Assembly (NCBI GenBank): GCA_903923395.1
Contig: CAIXXM010000031.1
Location: 1-64,000 of the forward strand
Source of the DNA: an uncultured Acidobacteriia bacterium
GTDB taxonomy: Bacteria > Acidobacteriota > Terriglobia > Bryobacterales > Bryobacteraceae
DNA length: 64,000 nucleotides
Direction of reading: 5' to 3'
Shown: positions 1-7,790 of the stretch, in pieces
Position numbering within the stretch: the stretch's first letter is position 1
How the letters are laid out: each line of letters starts with the position of its first letter
Made by a program: the position numbers and the translations under genes
The notes under the pieces: generated by a model
What the model saw: the letters and a program-made list of their open reading frames with translations, nothing else
The model's database searches: none
Told to the model about the DNA's origin: nothing

Positions 1-387
1 CCGGCCGGCGCCGGCACCGATGCTGGTGTGCGTCCGTTCGGCCGGCGCCTGTGTGTTCGCGTGCCCGCGAGACCGCGCCGCCGCCTCGGCCCGAGAGCCG
101 GCTGCGGTATCATCATGATGAGTGCCGTTTCGGACAATGAAAAGGTGAGGACACGGGAAGCCATGGAAAGAAGACCAGCCCGTTCCGAGCAACGACCGAC
201 TTCGAACGTTTCGAACAAAATACGGACGCGAGAGGCAACAATGCGCGGACTGCGTCCGCAGGCTGCGCGGGCCCTGGAGGGCCCAGAGGGGCGCTGCATC
301 GTCGTCGCGACGAGTCCCGGCCCGTTCCGGCGGGTCTCGGCGCCGGTAGGCGCCGCGTGTTGCGGGGGTTAAAAACACCTATGGCAG
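1..387. other. Compositionally distinct leading segment with no recognisable gene
   Basis: No reading frame here gives a recognisable protein. The segment is very rich in GGCC/CCGG-type words and arginine-coding triplets, unlike the acidobacterial genes that follow. The protein frame that is clearly meaningful from about 388 onward meets a stop (TAA) at 370-372, so homology-like sequence begins abruptly around 373-388. This could be a chimeric or contaminating contig end, or an unrelated insertion that removed the 5' part of the gene at 388-861. I cannot decide between these without reads or a search. Confidence 0.5.
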
Positions 388-861
388 GTGATCATGGACC
401 CCGTGCCGCAACAGGGCGCGAAGTGGAAAAACGCCCTTGGCGCCGACGCTCTTTCCGCCTATGCCGCTTCCGGCGGCGGTATCGAAGCACCGTATTCCGC
501 GCTCACCAAGTACGCGGAGGAGTTCTGGGACCGTTGCAATTCCGCCGGTGGCGCGGTCGTGCCGCTCGTCATGTCGGGCTGGGACCGCCGCCCCAGGGTA
601 GTCCATCCCATGCCCTGGGAGACTTACCAGAAGCCGGGAGTGGGGCTCGACCGTTACTACCAAACGGCAACTCCTGCCGCGATTGCGGAACACCTGCAAC
701 ATGCCGTTTCCTGGACCCTCGCCAACAAGAAGGCAGCCCCGGCGCAGGCCATTCTGATCTATGCATGGAACGAGAATGATGAGGGCGGATGGCTGACACC
801 CACTCTGAACGAAGGCAGCGCCCGGTTGGATGCAATCCAAAAAGTGCTGCGCCGCCCATAG
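388..861 (+). CDS. C-terminal fragment of a glycoside-hydrolase-like protein (barrel type), 5' end missing
   Basis: The frame gives about 157 residues that read like the end of a secreted (beta/alpha)8-barrel carbohydrate enzyme. It contains VVPLVMSGWDRRP, a tail YAWNENDEGGWLTPT and a closing helix RLDAIQKVLR. The W-N-E-x-D-E-G-G-W pattern resembles the last barrel strand of GH71/GH99-like proteins, where an acidic residue lies next to the active site. No signal peptide or start region is present; the GTG at 388 is only the first possible start after the stop at 370-372. The upstream part seems to have been lost at a junction near 373-388. The family assignment is inferred from motif style only, and the fragment is unlikely to be functional alone. 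Confidence 0.5.
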   Translation: MIMDPVPQQGAKWKNALGADALSAYAASGGGIEAPYSALTKYAEEFWDRCNSAGGAVVPLVMSGWDRRPRVVHPMPWETYQKPGVGLDRYYQTATPAAIAEHLQHAVSWTLANKKAAPAQAILIYAWNENDEGGWLTPTLNEGSARLDAIQKVLRRP

Positions 862-1336
862 CGTTCCGTTTTGATTCACAAATTTGGTGGATTATTCAGG
901 CCGGAAATGGGACACCCTGGAATACGCTCAGATTCCTGGGTCCATCTGCATCTATCGCTGGATGTTCGTGCGCCATTCTGGCGCGCGTGCCCAGGCAAAG
1001 ACAACTTCCCGAAACAGGCGGTGTATTCGTCCATTTCCGTGGCTGGCACGGCCAAAGCCCAAGACGCGGCTAGCTAGAGCAGTCGCGTCTGCCCAGTCCC
1101 CGCGGAAACGCGGTTGGTAGCCGCGTGTCCAACATCACAACTGATTGTGACTGCTTATTCCAGACATGGAATGATCACCATTCTGTGTGAATCACTCCAC
1201 TGGCAGCTTGTTGAAAAATCCGACATACCGCTTGATGGCGCGCGCGGGAGGGGCATCTCGCCACATTTCTCAACAAGCTCATCCAGCAGCCCGTGGATTC
1301 AGCCAGCTTCATGTTCGGCACCAGGAAGATGCAGTC
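862..1336. other. Intergenic, apparently degraded stretch
   Basis: About 475 bases without a convincing coding frame. The overlapping short frames in this interval share no recognisable motif. The only structured element I see is the 75-bp inverted repeat at 1205-1279, listed separately. Confidence 0.5.
1205..1279. repeat. 75-bp MITE-like element with 15-bp terminal inverted repeats
   Basis: AGCTTGTTGAAAAAT at 1205-1219 is matched in inverted orientation by ATTTCTCAACAAGCT at 1265-1279, with 14 of 15 positions complementary. The ends resemble the TTGTTGAAAAA-type termini of several insertion-sequence families. The internal 45 bases are too short for a transposase. It could be a miniature element or a solo IS scar; a transcription terminator is less likely because the loop is long and no T-run follows. 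Confidence 0.55.
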
Positions 1337-1900
1337 CTGATACCAACACTCCAATTGGCACTGTCGCTCCTCCTGCTGACCTTCTACGCCTCTGCTGCGC
1401 CTATCGTTTTCACTCTGGGCGCGGACCCCGTGCAAGATTATCTCGGTGAAGATGTTGGTCCCTGCGAAGGCACGCTGACCAACACCAATCTCACCGGCTT
1501 TTTCTGTTTGGATCAGGATCTCGGGTCCACCTTTGGCACGCGTTATACGGGTACGGAGTCGGCCCCGTTGACGCAGCAGGAGCAGGAGGCGGCGTTTCTC
1601 GCTGCTTTGGATCTGGATCTGGGTCCGTCAGTGAATGGCCCGGTCTCGTATGCGATCTGGGAGGTCATGGGGACCATGGCCAGCAATGCGATTGTCCCCG
1701 CGGCAGCGAAATACATCGAGCTCGCCGAATACGCCTACGCACAGAAGTTGATTTGCAGTTCTGTTCTGGATCAGGCGATCATCTTCACGCCAAGCGATGT
1801 CACCGTGCAGCTGTTCATTACGGCGGTTCCGGATGACTGCGGGATTGGTGCGCCGCAAGAAGTAATTGTTTATCCGGCTCTTTCGGCCATTTGCTTCGAA
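1337..1900 (+). pseudogene. Remnant of a PEP-CTERM-type secreted protein gene
   Basis: The frame encodes a hydrophobic leader (LALSLLLLTFYASAAP) and then a stretch typical of small exported proteins found with PEP-CTERM systems: FFCLDQDLGS, PLTQQEQEAAFLAALD, GPVSYAIWEVMGTM and a central AEYAYAQKL helix. Similar proteins end in a PEP motif, a transmembrane helix and an arginine cluster, but here no PEP motif or anchor follows. After about residue EVIVYPAL (near 1880) the sequence loses all family character. No good ATG precedes the leader: an ATG at 1329 is out of frame by one base, and only CTG 1337 or distant GTG 1187 are in frame. I read it as a gene broken at both ends that happens to stay open in frame with the lyase gene downstream. 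Confidence 0.5.
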
Positions 1901-2047
1901 AGTTCCATGACCACCAGCATCGCGGTTGGTCCAATGCCGAGCCACATGATGCGTGAAATCACCTGGTGGCGCATAAAAAATCCATGCACTGCGCTAACCA
2001 CCAACACCGTGTTTTCCGTCATTCTGGCTATGTGTTCCGTGAAGTGC

Positions 2048-3358
2048 ATGTCATTACCACCTGCTCTACAAACGCTGTTGCAGCCCGGAAAGTTGCTCAG
2101 CTTTGCCAAGGTTTACAAACAAACTTTGTTCTTAACATTCATAACGGCCGGACTTGCCGTGGCGCAGACCACGCAATTGCCGCTCAAAACGTGGATTGAC
2201 AAGGACACGGGCCACCGCATCGTCCGTCTGACCGACGAACCGAACAGCGCCAGTCTGTACTTCAATCAGAACGGCTATACGGCAGACCGCAAGAAGATGG
2301 TCTACACCACGCCGGAGGGGATTTCGGTCCTGAATTTGGAGACCAAGGAAGCGAAGTCAGTGGTCAAAGGCCGCGTGCGGATCATCGTGACGGGCCGCAA
2401 GAGCCAGAACGTTTATTACACCAAGGGTGATGCCGTTTTCGCGACGGACGTGGATACGCTGCAAACCAAAGAGATCGCCAAGCTTCCGCCCCGCGGCAGC
2501 ATTGCCACGGTGAATGCCGATGAAACGCTGTTGGCCGGCACTTACATTGAAGGTAACGGCACGGATTACAACCAGGCCGCCCGTCAGTCGCCCAACGCTC
2601 CGGCGCAAACCCTGGAGCAACCTCTCAGCAAGGGGCAGATGATGGAGCAACGGCTGGCGGCCCGGCTGCCCATGGCCCTCTTCACCATCAACGCGAAGAC
2701 GGGCGAAACCAAAGTGATCCACCGCGCTACAGACTGGCTGAACCATCTGGAGTTTTCCCCCACTGACCCCACTTTGCTGATGTTCTGTCACGAAGGTCCG
2801 TGGCATAAGGTCGACCGGATCTGGACCATGAAGACCGATGGCACTAACATCCGCAAGATCCACACGCGCACCATGGCGATGGAGATCTTCGGTCATGAGT
2901 TCTGGAGTTCAGACGGGTCCACTATCTGGTATGACCTGCAGACACCGCGCGGAGAAGATTTCTGGCTGGCCGGTTTCAATGTGAAGACCGGCGCGAAGAC
3001 CTGGTATCACCTGCAGCGCAATGAATGGTCGATTCACTTCAATGTGAATGATGACGCCACGCTGTTCTGCGGCGATGGTGGTGACCCGGGCCAAGTGGCG
3101 AAAGCTCCAGACGGGCAGTGGATCTACCTCTTCCGTCCGCAGCTTTCTCCGGTGAAGAAGGATGGCACTCTGGATGAACCCGGTTTCGTGCATCCCGGTG
3201 TTTTCAAGGCGGAGAAGCTCGTCAATATGTCCAAACACAATTACCGTCTGGAGCCGAATGTGAGCTTCTCCCCGGATCAGAAGTGGGTCATCTTCCGTTC
3301 CAACATGATGGGACCCACTTACGCGTTTGCGGTGGAAATCGAGAAAGCCAAGCAGTAG
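2048..3358 (+). CDS. Oligogalacturonate lyase family protein (PL22-like), secreted
   Basis: A seven-bladed beta-propeller enzyme of the oligogalacturonide lyase family, which cleaves unsaturated pectin oligomers by beta-elimination. The mature part starts near TTQLPLKTWIDKDTGHRIVRLTDEP and carries family motifs: HLEFSPTDPTLLMFCHEGPW (metal-site region), IHFNVNDDATLFCGDGG, and the closing VSFSPDQKWVIFRSN. A signal peptide (LFLTFITAGLAVAQ) precedes the mature domain. The ATG at 2048 gives 436 residues, a little longer than the usual ~390; TTG at 2093 is a tighter alternative. The reading frame is open far upstream to 1187 and would fuse to the broken PEP-CTERM gene, but the internal signal peptide argues for a separate gene. 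The neighbouring alpha-galactosidase suggests a role in plant cell-wall use. Confidence 0.8.
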   Translation: MSLPPALQTLLQPGKLLSFAKVYKQTLFLTFITAGLAVAQTTQLPLKTWIDKDTGHRIVRLTDEPNSASLYFNQNGYTADRKKMVYTTPEGISVLNLETKEAKSVVKGRVRIIVTGRKSQNVYYTKGDAVFATDVDTLQTKEIAKLPPRGSIATVNADETLLAGTYIEGNGTDYNQAARQSPNAPAQTLEQPLSKGQMMEQRLAARLPMALFTINAKTGETKVIHRATDWLNHLEFSPTDPTLLMFCHEGPWHKVDRIWTMKTDGTNIRKIHTRTMAMEIFGHEFWSSDGSTIWYDLQTPRGEDFWLAGFNVKTGAKTWYHLQRNEWSIHFNVNDDATLFCGDGGDPGQVAKAPDGQWIYLFRPQLSPVKKDGTLDEPGFVHPGVFKAEKLVNMSKHNYRLEPNVSFSPDQKWVIFRSNMMGPTYAFAVEIEKAKQ

Positions 3359-3359
3359 C

Positions 3360-4376
3360 TTAGCTGACTTTCAAGACCACACGGAACTTCGCCTTGCCGC
3401 TCATCATCCGCTGGTACGCCTCATTGGCCTGTTCCAGCGGATAAACCTCATTCATCGACCGTACCCCGGTGAGTGCGCTGAAGTTCAAGGTATCTTCTGA
3501 TTCAATCGCCGTTCCCGAAGGCCAGCCCGACACCGAACGGCGCGCCGCAATCAGGTTCAGTGTATTCACGGGCAAAGGTTCCATGCCCACGCCGACGATC
3601 ACTAGCTTGCCTTCCCGCGCGAGGCCCGGAATGACGGCGGCAATGGCGTCGTTATTGGTCGCCGTTGCCAGGATGACCTTCGCCCCGCCCAGTTTCATCA
3701 ACGCCGCGCCGGGGTCACCGGCCTGGCTGTCGATGTAATGGTGTGCGCCGAGTTGACGGGAGAGCGGCTCCTTGTCCGCACCGCGTGCAATAGCCACGGT
3801 GTGGAAGCCCATCTTGACTGCGTACTGGATCGCCAAGTGCCCCAGGCCGCCGATGCCGAGAATAGCCACTAAATCACCGCCCCGTGCGCCACTGTTCCGC
3901 AGCGAATTGAACGTCGTAATACCCGCGCACAACAGAGGACCGGCTTCCACCGCGCCCAGACCGTCCGGGATCAGGGCTACGGCTTCTTCCGGTGCCACCA
4001 TATATTCCTGATAGCCGCCATCGTATGAAAACCCGCAGATCTTTTCGTTCGCACAGCAGATGAAATCGCCGCGGCGGCAGGCATCACAGCGGAAGCAATG
4101 TCCACCATGCCAGCCCACGCCGACGCGCTGTCCCACGCTCCAGCCCTGTACATCGGCTCCCAGAGCATCAATGACGCCAGCCACTTCATGGCCGGGAACC
4201 CTGGGATACTGCAGGCCGGGCCAATACCCCTCCACCGCAAGAGAATCGCTGTGGCAAACGCCGCAGGCTTCTACTTTGATTCGAATTTCACGGGGACCCG
4301 GAGCGGGGATTTCGCGCTCCACCATTTCCAGCGGTCCGCCGGGTTTTGTGATTTGCATTACACGCATCGTTGGCAT
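3360..4376 (-). CDS. Zinc-dependent alcohol dehydrogenase (MDR family)
   Basis: A 338-residue medium-chain dehydrogenase/reductase that would oxidise primary alcohols with NAD(P). All zinc ligands are visible: catalytic Cys41 in CGVCHSD, His63 in PGHEVAG and Cys150 in LLCAG; structural zinc cysteines at about 94, 97, 100 and 108 (HCFRCDACRRGDFICC). The Rossmann motif GIGGLG lies near residues 174-179. An SD-like AAGGA sits 7 bases before the ATG. The gene is convergent with the lyase gene and only one base separates the two stop codons, so neither has a terminator of its own. The substrate cannot be read from the sequence. It is closest to the AdhA/AdhP-type group with intact structural zinc. 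Confidence 0.88.
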   Translation of the reverse strand: MPTMRVMQITKPGGPLEMVEREIPAPGPREIRIKVEACGVCHSDSLAVEGYWPGLQYPRVPGHEVAGVIDALGADVQGWSVGQRVGVGWHGGHCFRCDACRRGDFICCANEKICGFSYDGGYQEYMVAPEEAVALIPDGLGAVEAGPLLCAGITTFNSLRNSGARGGDLVAILGIGGLGHLAIQYAVKMGFHTVAIARGADKEPLSRQLGAHHYIDSQAGDPGAALMKLGGAKVILATATNNDAIAAVIPGLAREGKLVIVGVGMEPLPVNTLNLIAARRSVSGWPSGTAIESEDTLNFSALTGVRSMNEVYPLEQANEAYQRMMSGKAKFRVVLKVS

Positions 4377-4434
4377 AGACAGTCCTTTGACTCAGCAGTG
4401 CGCCTGCAGGCTTCCAACATTTTGCGGCGGGGAA

Positions 4435-4440
4435 TATAGT
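4435..4440 (+). promoter_or_regulatory. -10-like box TATAGT, 7 nt before the start codon
   Basis: TATAGT ends seven bases before the ATG at 4448. If used, transcription would start at or next to the start codon (leaderless). It supports ATG 4448 rather than the in-frame GTG at 4439. Confidence 0.5.
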
Positions 4441-4447
4441 GGTGTCG

Positions 4448-5914
4448 ATGAAGCTGATCTATCCTGTCCTCTTCCTGACCTTGGTTTCCGTTGCGGCTGC
4501 GGCGGACCTCACCGGCAACTGGGTCGCGGGAAACCCCGGTTCTGATGGCTTCGCCCGCAAGCAGTATTTCGATCTGAAACTGGAAGGCGGCAAGATCACG
4601 GGCCATGTCCGGACGGGTCAGTTCTACTACACAGTGGCTTCCAGCACCGGTACTCCAGAGGCTTTCACTCTGGATGTCGAAATGATGGACGGCTCCCAGA
4701 AGCGCACCGCGAAATTTGAGGGCAAGCTGGTGGGGGATTCGCTCCACATCATCACCCGCCGCAACGGGAATGCCAGTGAGATTACGGCACGGCGCGCGCC
4801 CGCCGGGGAAGGTGCCATGCCGCCCCGCATCCAGTTGCCCACGCTCCACAAGGTGCCGGAGAATGGACTGGCGAAGACCCCGCCCATGGGCTGGAACAGC
4901 TGGAATAAGTTCGCCGGGCGCGTGGATGATGCTGCCGTACGGGGCATGGCCGATGCCATGGTTTCCAGCGGCATGCGCGACGCGGGCTACATCTACATCA
5001 ATATTGATGACACCTGGGAGGGTGAACGCGACGCGCAGGGCAATATCACCTCCAACAAAAAATTCCCCGATATGAAGGCGCTGGCGGATTACGTCCACAG
5101 CAAAGGCCTCAAGATTGGCATCTATTCCTCTCCCGGACCCAACACTTGCGCCGGTTACGAAGGCAGCCACGGCCATGAACTGCAGGACGCGAAGACCTGG
5201 GCGGCGTGGGGGATCGATTACCTCAAATACGACTGGTGTGGCGCCCGCAACCTCTATACCGATGCGGAAATGCAGGCGGTCTATCAGGTGATGGGCGATG
5301 CGCTGGCCCAGGCCGGACGCCCGATTGTATACAGTCTCTGCCAGTACGGGCGGCAGGATGTTTGGAAGTGGGGGCCGGAGGTGGGCGGCAATCTTTGGCG
5401 GACCACCGGCGATATCCGCGACGCCTGGGATTCCATGACGAAGATCGGCTTCGAGCAGAACGATCTTGCGCCCTATGCCAAGCCCGGGCACTGGAATGAC
5501 CCCGATATGCTCGAAATCGGCAACGGCAAGATGAGCGCGGAGGAATACCGGACCCACATGAGCCTCTGGTCGATCCTCGCGGCGCCGCTGCTGGCTGGTA
5601 ATGACCTGCGGGACATGACGCAGGAGATCAAAGACATCCTCATGAACCGCGAGGTGATTGCGGTAGACCAGGACGCCGCCGGCAAGCAGGGCCGCAGGAT
5701 TTCGAAGGAAAACGATATCGAGATCTGGTCCCGTGATTTGGCGGATGGCACGAAGGCTCTGGGCATCTTCAACCGCGGTGCCGTTGCGCAGAAGGTTCCG
5801 GTGAAGCTGAGCCAGGCGCGGGATCTTTGGGCGCATAAGGATGTGACTGCTCCGGGTACGTATGCGCCGGAAGTTCCCAGTCATGGCGTGGTCCTGCTGA
5901 AAGTAAAAAAATAA
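4448..5914 (+). CDS. Alpha-galactosidase, GH27, secreted, with N-terminal beta-domain
   Basis: Removes terminal alpha-1,6-galactose from galactosides and galactomannan. Residues 1-19 are a signal peptide; residues about 20-118 form a small beta-rich domain (GNWV...KITGHVRTGQF) often seen in secreted acidobacterial hydrolases; the GH27 barrel begins at about 141 with TPPMGWNSWN. The catalytic nucleophile is Asp262 in YLKYDWC and the acid/base is Asp322 in RTTGDIRD, both intact. A C-terminal beta-domain closes the protein near residue 488. There is no obvious Shine-Dalgarno sequence at the right distance from the ATG; the -10-like TATAGT directly upstream fits a leaderless message. An alternative GTG start at 4439 would add three residues. 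Confidence 0.92.
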   Translation: MKLIYPVLFLTLVSVAAAADLTGNWVAGNPGSDGFARKQYFDLKLEGGKITGHVRTGQFYYTVASSTGTPEAFTLDVEMMDGSQKRTAKFEGKLVGDSLHIITRRNGNASEITARRAPAGEGAMPPRIQLPTLHKVPENGLAKTPPMGWNSWNKFAGRVDDAAVRGMADAMVSSGMRDAGYIYINIDDTWEGERDAQGNITSNKKFPDMKALADYVHSKGLKIGIYSSPGPNTCAGYEGSHGHELQDAKTWAAWGIDYLKYDWCGARNLYTDAEMQAVYQVMGDALAQAGRPIVYSLCQYGRQDVWKWGPEVGGNLWRTTGDIRDAWDSMTKIGFEQNDLAPYAKPGHWNDPDMLEIGNGKMSAEEYRTHMSLWSILAAPLLAGNDLRDMTQEIKDILMNREVIAVDQDAAGKQGRRISKENDIEIWSRDLADGTKALGIFNRGAVAQKVPVKLSQARDLWAHKDVTAPGTYAPEVPSHGVVLLKVKK

Positions 5915-5962
5915 TTTTGCGGTTCGTGACAGAGTCCGGCAGACTTTCTTGTTTTCCTTATT

Positions 5963-5983
5963 GAAGCTTTAGGCTTCTCAGGA
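5963..5983 (+). promoter_or_regulatory. Small hairpin followed by Shine-Dalgarno before the PEP-CTERM gene
   Basis: GAAGC (5963-5967) pairs with GCTTC (5973-5977) around a TTTAG loop, and AGGAG follows directly, seven bases before the ATG at 5991. The stem lies beside the ribosome-binding site and could tune access to it. It is only five base pairs, so chance is possible. Confidence 0.3.
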
Positions 5984-5990
5984 GAAACAA

Positions 5991-6980
5991 ATGAAACGAT
6001 CCGGCACGTCCCTTCTACTCGGTGCGCTCATCGCAGCTTCTTCGGCCACCCTGGCGCATGCGGAACTGTCGCTCATCCAGACGATCAACACCGGTACGCT
6101 GGGGTTCAGCGGTTTGGGCGGCGGTGGCGGTCTCACCGTCGATGGCAACGGGAATCTGATTTTTGGCACCAACAGCCACACCGTTGTGACCTACAACCCG
6201 AACACGGATACCACGGTGTCGAGTTTCAACTCGCCAGCCGGGGACCGGGTCGTCTCCACGGCCATCGCCCCCAACGGAACTCTTTGGCTGGCGCTTGACG
6301 GCTATTCCGGCGTTTATTCTTACAACCAATCCACCAGCACTGCGCTGTATTACTCGGCGTCCCAGGCCGGTTTCGGTTGGCACAATTCTGATCAAGTCAC
6401 CGTGGACAGCAGCGGTGCCGTCTACGTGGCAAACTTCTGCTGCAGCGCAAACGGTGGCGACATCATCAAGTTTCAGCCGAATGCCAATCCCGCCACACAG
6501 GGTGCTTTCGCTTCGTACCAGGCCTTCAATACCTATGCGGCCACTGGTTACACCGGGCCCGAGGGCGTCGGTATCGACAAGAACGGCAATGTTTGGTTCT
6601 CGCAGGGGAATGGGGTTGTGGGCGAGTTCAACTTCAATAACGTCTCGGCGGGAGTGACTTACACGCAGAGTCTCGGAACGGGTTACAGCACCTACGGGCA
6701 GTTCGCCAATGATGGCAATGGTGATCTTTACGTGACCGCGGACGGGGGCGTCTTCAAGCTGAATGCATCGACGGGAGTCTGGTCAAACTATCTGACGCCG
6801 GGAGTTTCGTCCGCGACTGGTCTGGCCTTTGATGCCGCTGGCCACATGTTTGTCGGTAATGTAAACACCGTGTATGAATACGCAGCGCCGACGCCGGAAC
6901 CGTCGACTATCGGACTGGGTGCACTGGCTCTGGCTGGCTTTGTGGCGCTAAAAAAGCGCCGTTTTTCTTCTGCGCGATGA
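5991..6980 (+). CDS. PEP-CTERM sorted extracellular protein with beta-propeller-like repeats
   Basis: 329 residues. A signal peptide ends near residue 24 (TLAHA). The middle consists of repeated strands with phrases such as LTVDGNGNLIFG, VTVDSSGAVYVAN, VGIDKNGNVWFS and FANDGNGDLYVT, the pattern of NHL or SMP-30-like propeller blades. The C-terminus has the full sorting signal: PTPEPST, a hydrophobic helix GLGALALAGFVAL and the basic tail KKRR. Such signals are recognised by exosortase and direct the protein to the surface or matrix; no exosortase gene lies in this window. AGGAG precedes the start. The function is unknown. A second PEP-CTERM gene follows 45 bases downstream. Confidence 0.85.
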   Translation: MKRSGTSLLLGALIAASSATLAHAELSLIQTINTGTLGFSGLGGGGGLTVDGNGNLIFGTNSHTVVTYNPNTDTTVSSFNSPAGDRVVSTAIAPNGTLWLALDGYSGVYSYNQSTSTALYYSASQAGFGWHNSDQVTVDSSGAVYVANFCCSANGGDIIKFQPNANPATQGAFASYQAFNTYAATGYTGPEGVGIDKNGNVWFSQGNGVVGEFNFNNVSAGVTYTQSLGTGYSTYGQFANDGNGDLYVTADGGVFKLNASTGVWSNYLTPGVSSATGLAFDAAGHMFVGNVNTVYEYAAPTPEPSTIGLGALALAGFVALKKRRFSSAR

Positions 6981-7025
6981 CACAAGCCGTACGCTTTTCT
7001 TGTTGCTTCTGATGAGAGCCTGCTT

Positions 7026-7790
7026 ATGCTATCCCGATTCAGCCGCGTCGTATTCTTGCTTGTTGCCGGTACTTCCCTCGGATACTCCGAACTGGTTCCA
7101 GTTTCCCTGAGCGGCTGGAATCAGGATGTGATTGCAGAGAACACTGCCGTGAATCCATTGACGGGAACGACCTCCGACGCAGGGGCGGGCTGGGTCTGGT
7201 ATGAAAGCGGTGCTCCGAATGCGCCCGGAGGGAGTCCTGGTCTCCCGGTGAGCGGCTCTTTTGTGAGTGCGGTGAATGCCGCGGTCACGTTCCAGTTTCA
7301 AAATTACACCGCGGAGAACGTACTGTTCGGCGGATCAGCTTCAACCGCAACCCTGACTGCTGCGGGCACAAACGCGTACACCAGCCTCGCGTTCCTAACC
7401 TCCTGCCAGGGCAGTTGCGGCTTCGCGCCGACACTGCATTTTGCAGATGGCTCAACGCAAGCACTGGGGTCCACTTCTGACCCGGATTGGACATCAGGAG
7501 GGCAGAGTAACGTGGCACTCGCTCATGCCGGGTTGCTTTTGCGCAGCACCAGTTGGTCCGGATATTACTCCGGGACACTGAATATGTACGAGCATGATTT
7601 CACTGTTGCGGCGATAGATCAATCGAAAGCCGTGACCAGCATCAGTTTTGCGCTCACCGGTAACGAAATGATCTTCGCCGTGAGCGGTGCGCAAGGTGCC
7701 GTGGCAGCCGCGCCGGAGCCTTCCACGTTCTGCTTCCTGGCGGGAGGCTTGGCCGTGCTGCTGCTGGTGCGGTTTCGTGAAGCCGCTTAG
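7026..7790 (+). CDS. PEP-CTERM sorted extracellular protein, function unknown
   Basis: 254 residues with an N-terminal hydrophobic leader (VVFLLVAGTSLGYS) and a C-terminal sorting signal: APEPST, helix FCFLAGGLAVLLLV, then R and E/A residues. The basic tail is weak (VRFREAA) compared with the neighbour's KKRR. The body is rich in Ser, Thr, Gly and Ala, with beta-strand-like repeats and one CxxxC pair (TSCQGSCGF) that may form a disulfide outside the cell. No enzyme motif is visible. It follows the first PEP-CTERM gene on the same strand and may be co-transcribed. Its stop codon overlaps the end of the convergent M2 peptidase gene. Confidence 0.8.
   Translation: MLSRFSRVVFLLVAGTSLGYSELVPVSLSGWNQDVIAENTAVNPLTGTTSDAGAGWVWYESGAPNAPGGSPGLPVSGSFVSAVNAAVTFQFQNYTAENVLFGGSASTATLTAAGTNAYTSLAFLTSCQGSCGFAPTLHFADGSTQALGSTSDPDWTSGGQSNVALAHAGLLLRSTSWSGYYSGTLNMYEHDFTVAAIDQSKAVTSISFALTGNEMIFAVSGAQGAVAAAPEPSTFCFLAGGLAVLLLVRFREAA

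Noticed and set aside
4358-5884. 508-codon open frame antisense to the alpha-galactosidase gene
   Set aside because: It is the mirror of a high-GC coding strand with strong third-position bias; the sense gene has intact GH27 catalytic residues.
6944-6966. Hairpin GGCGCT-AAAAA-AGCGCC followed by GTTTTT, looking like an intrinsic terminator
   Set aside because: It lies before the stop codon of the PEP-CTERM gene and encodes its conserved basic KKRR tail; termination there would remove the stop codon, so I take it as a coincidence of coding.
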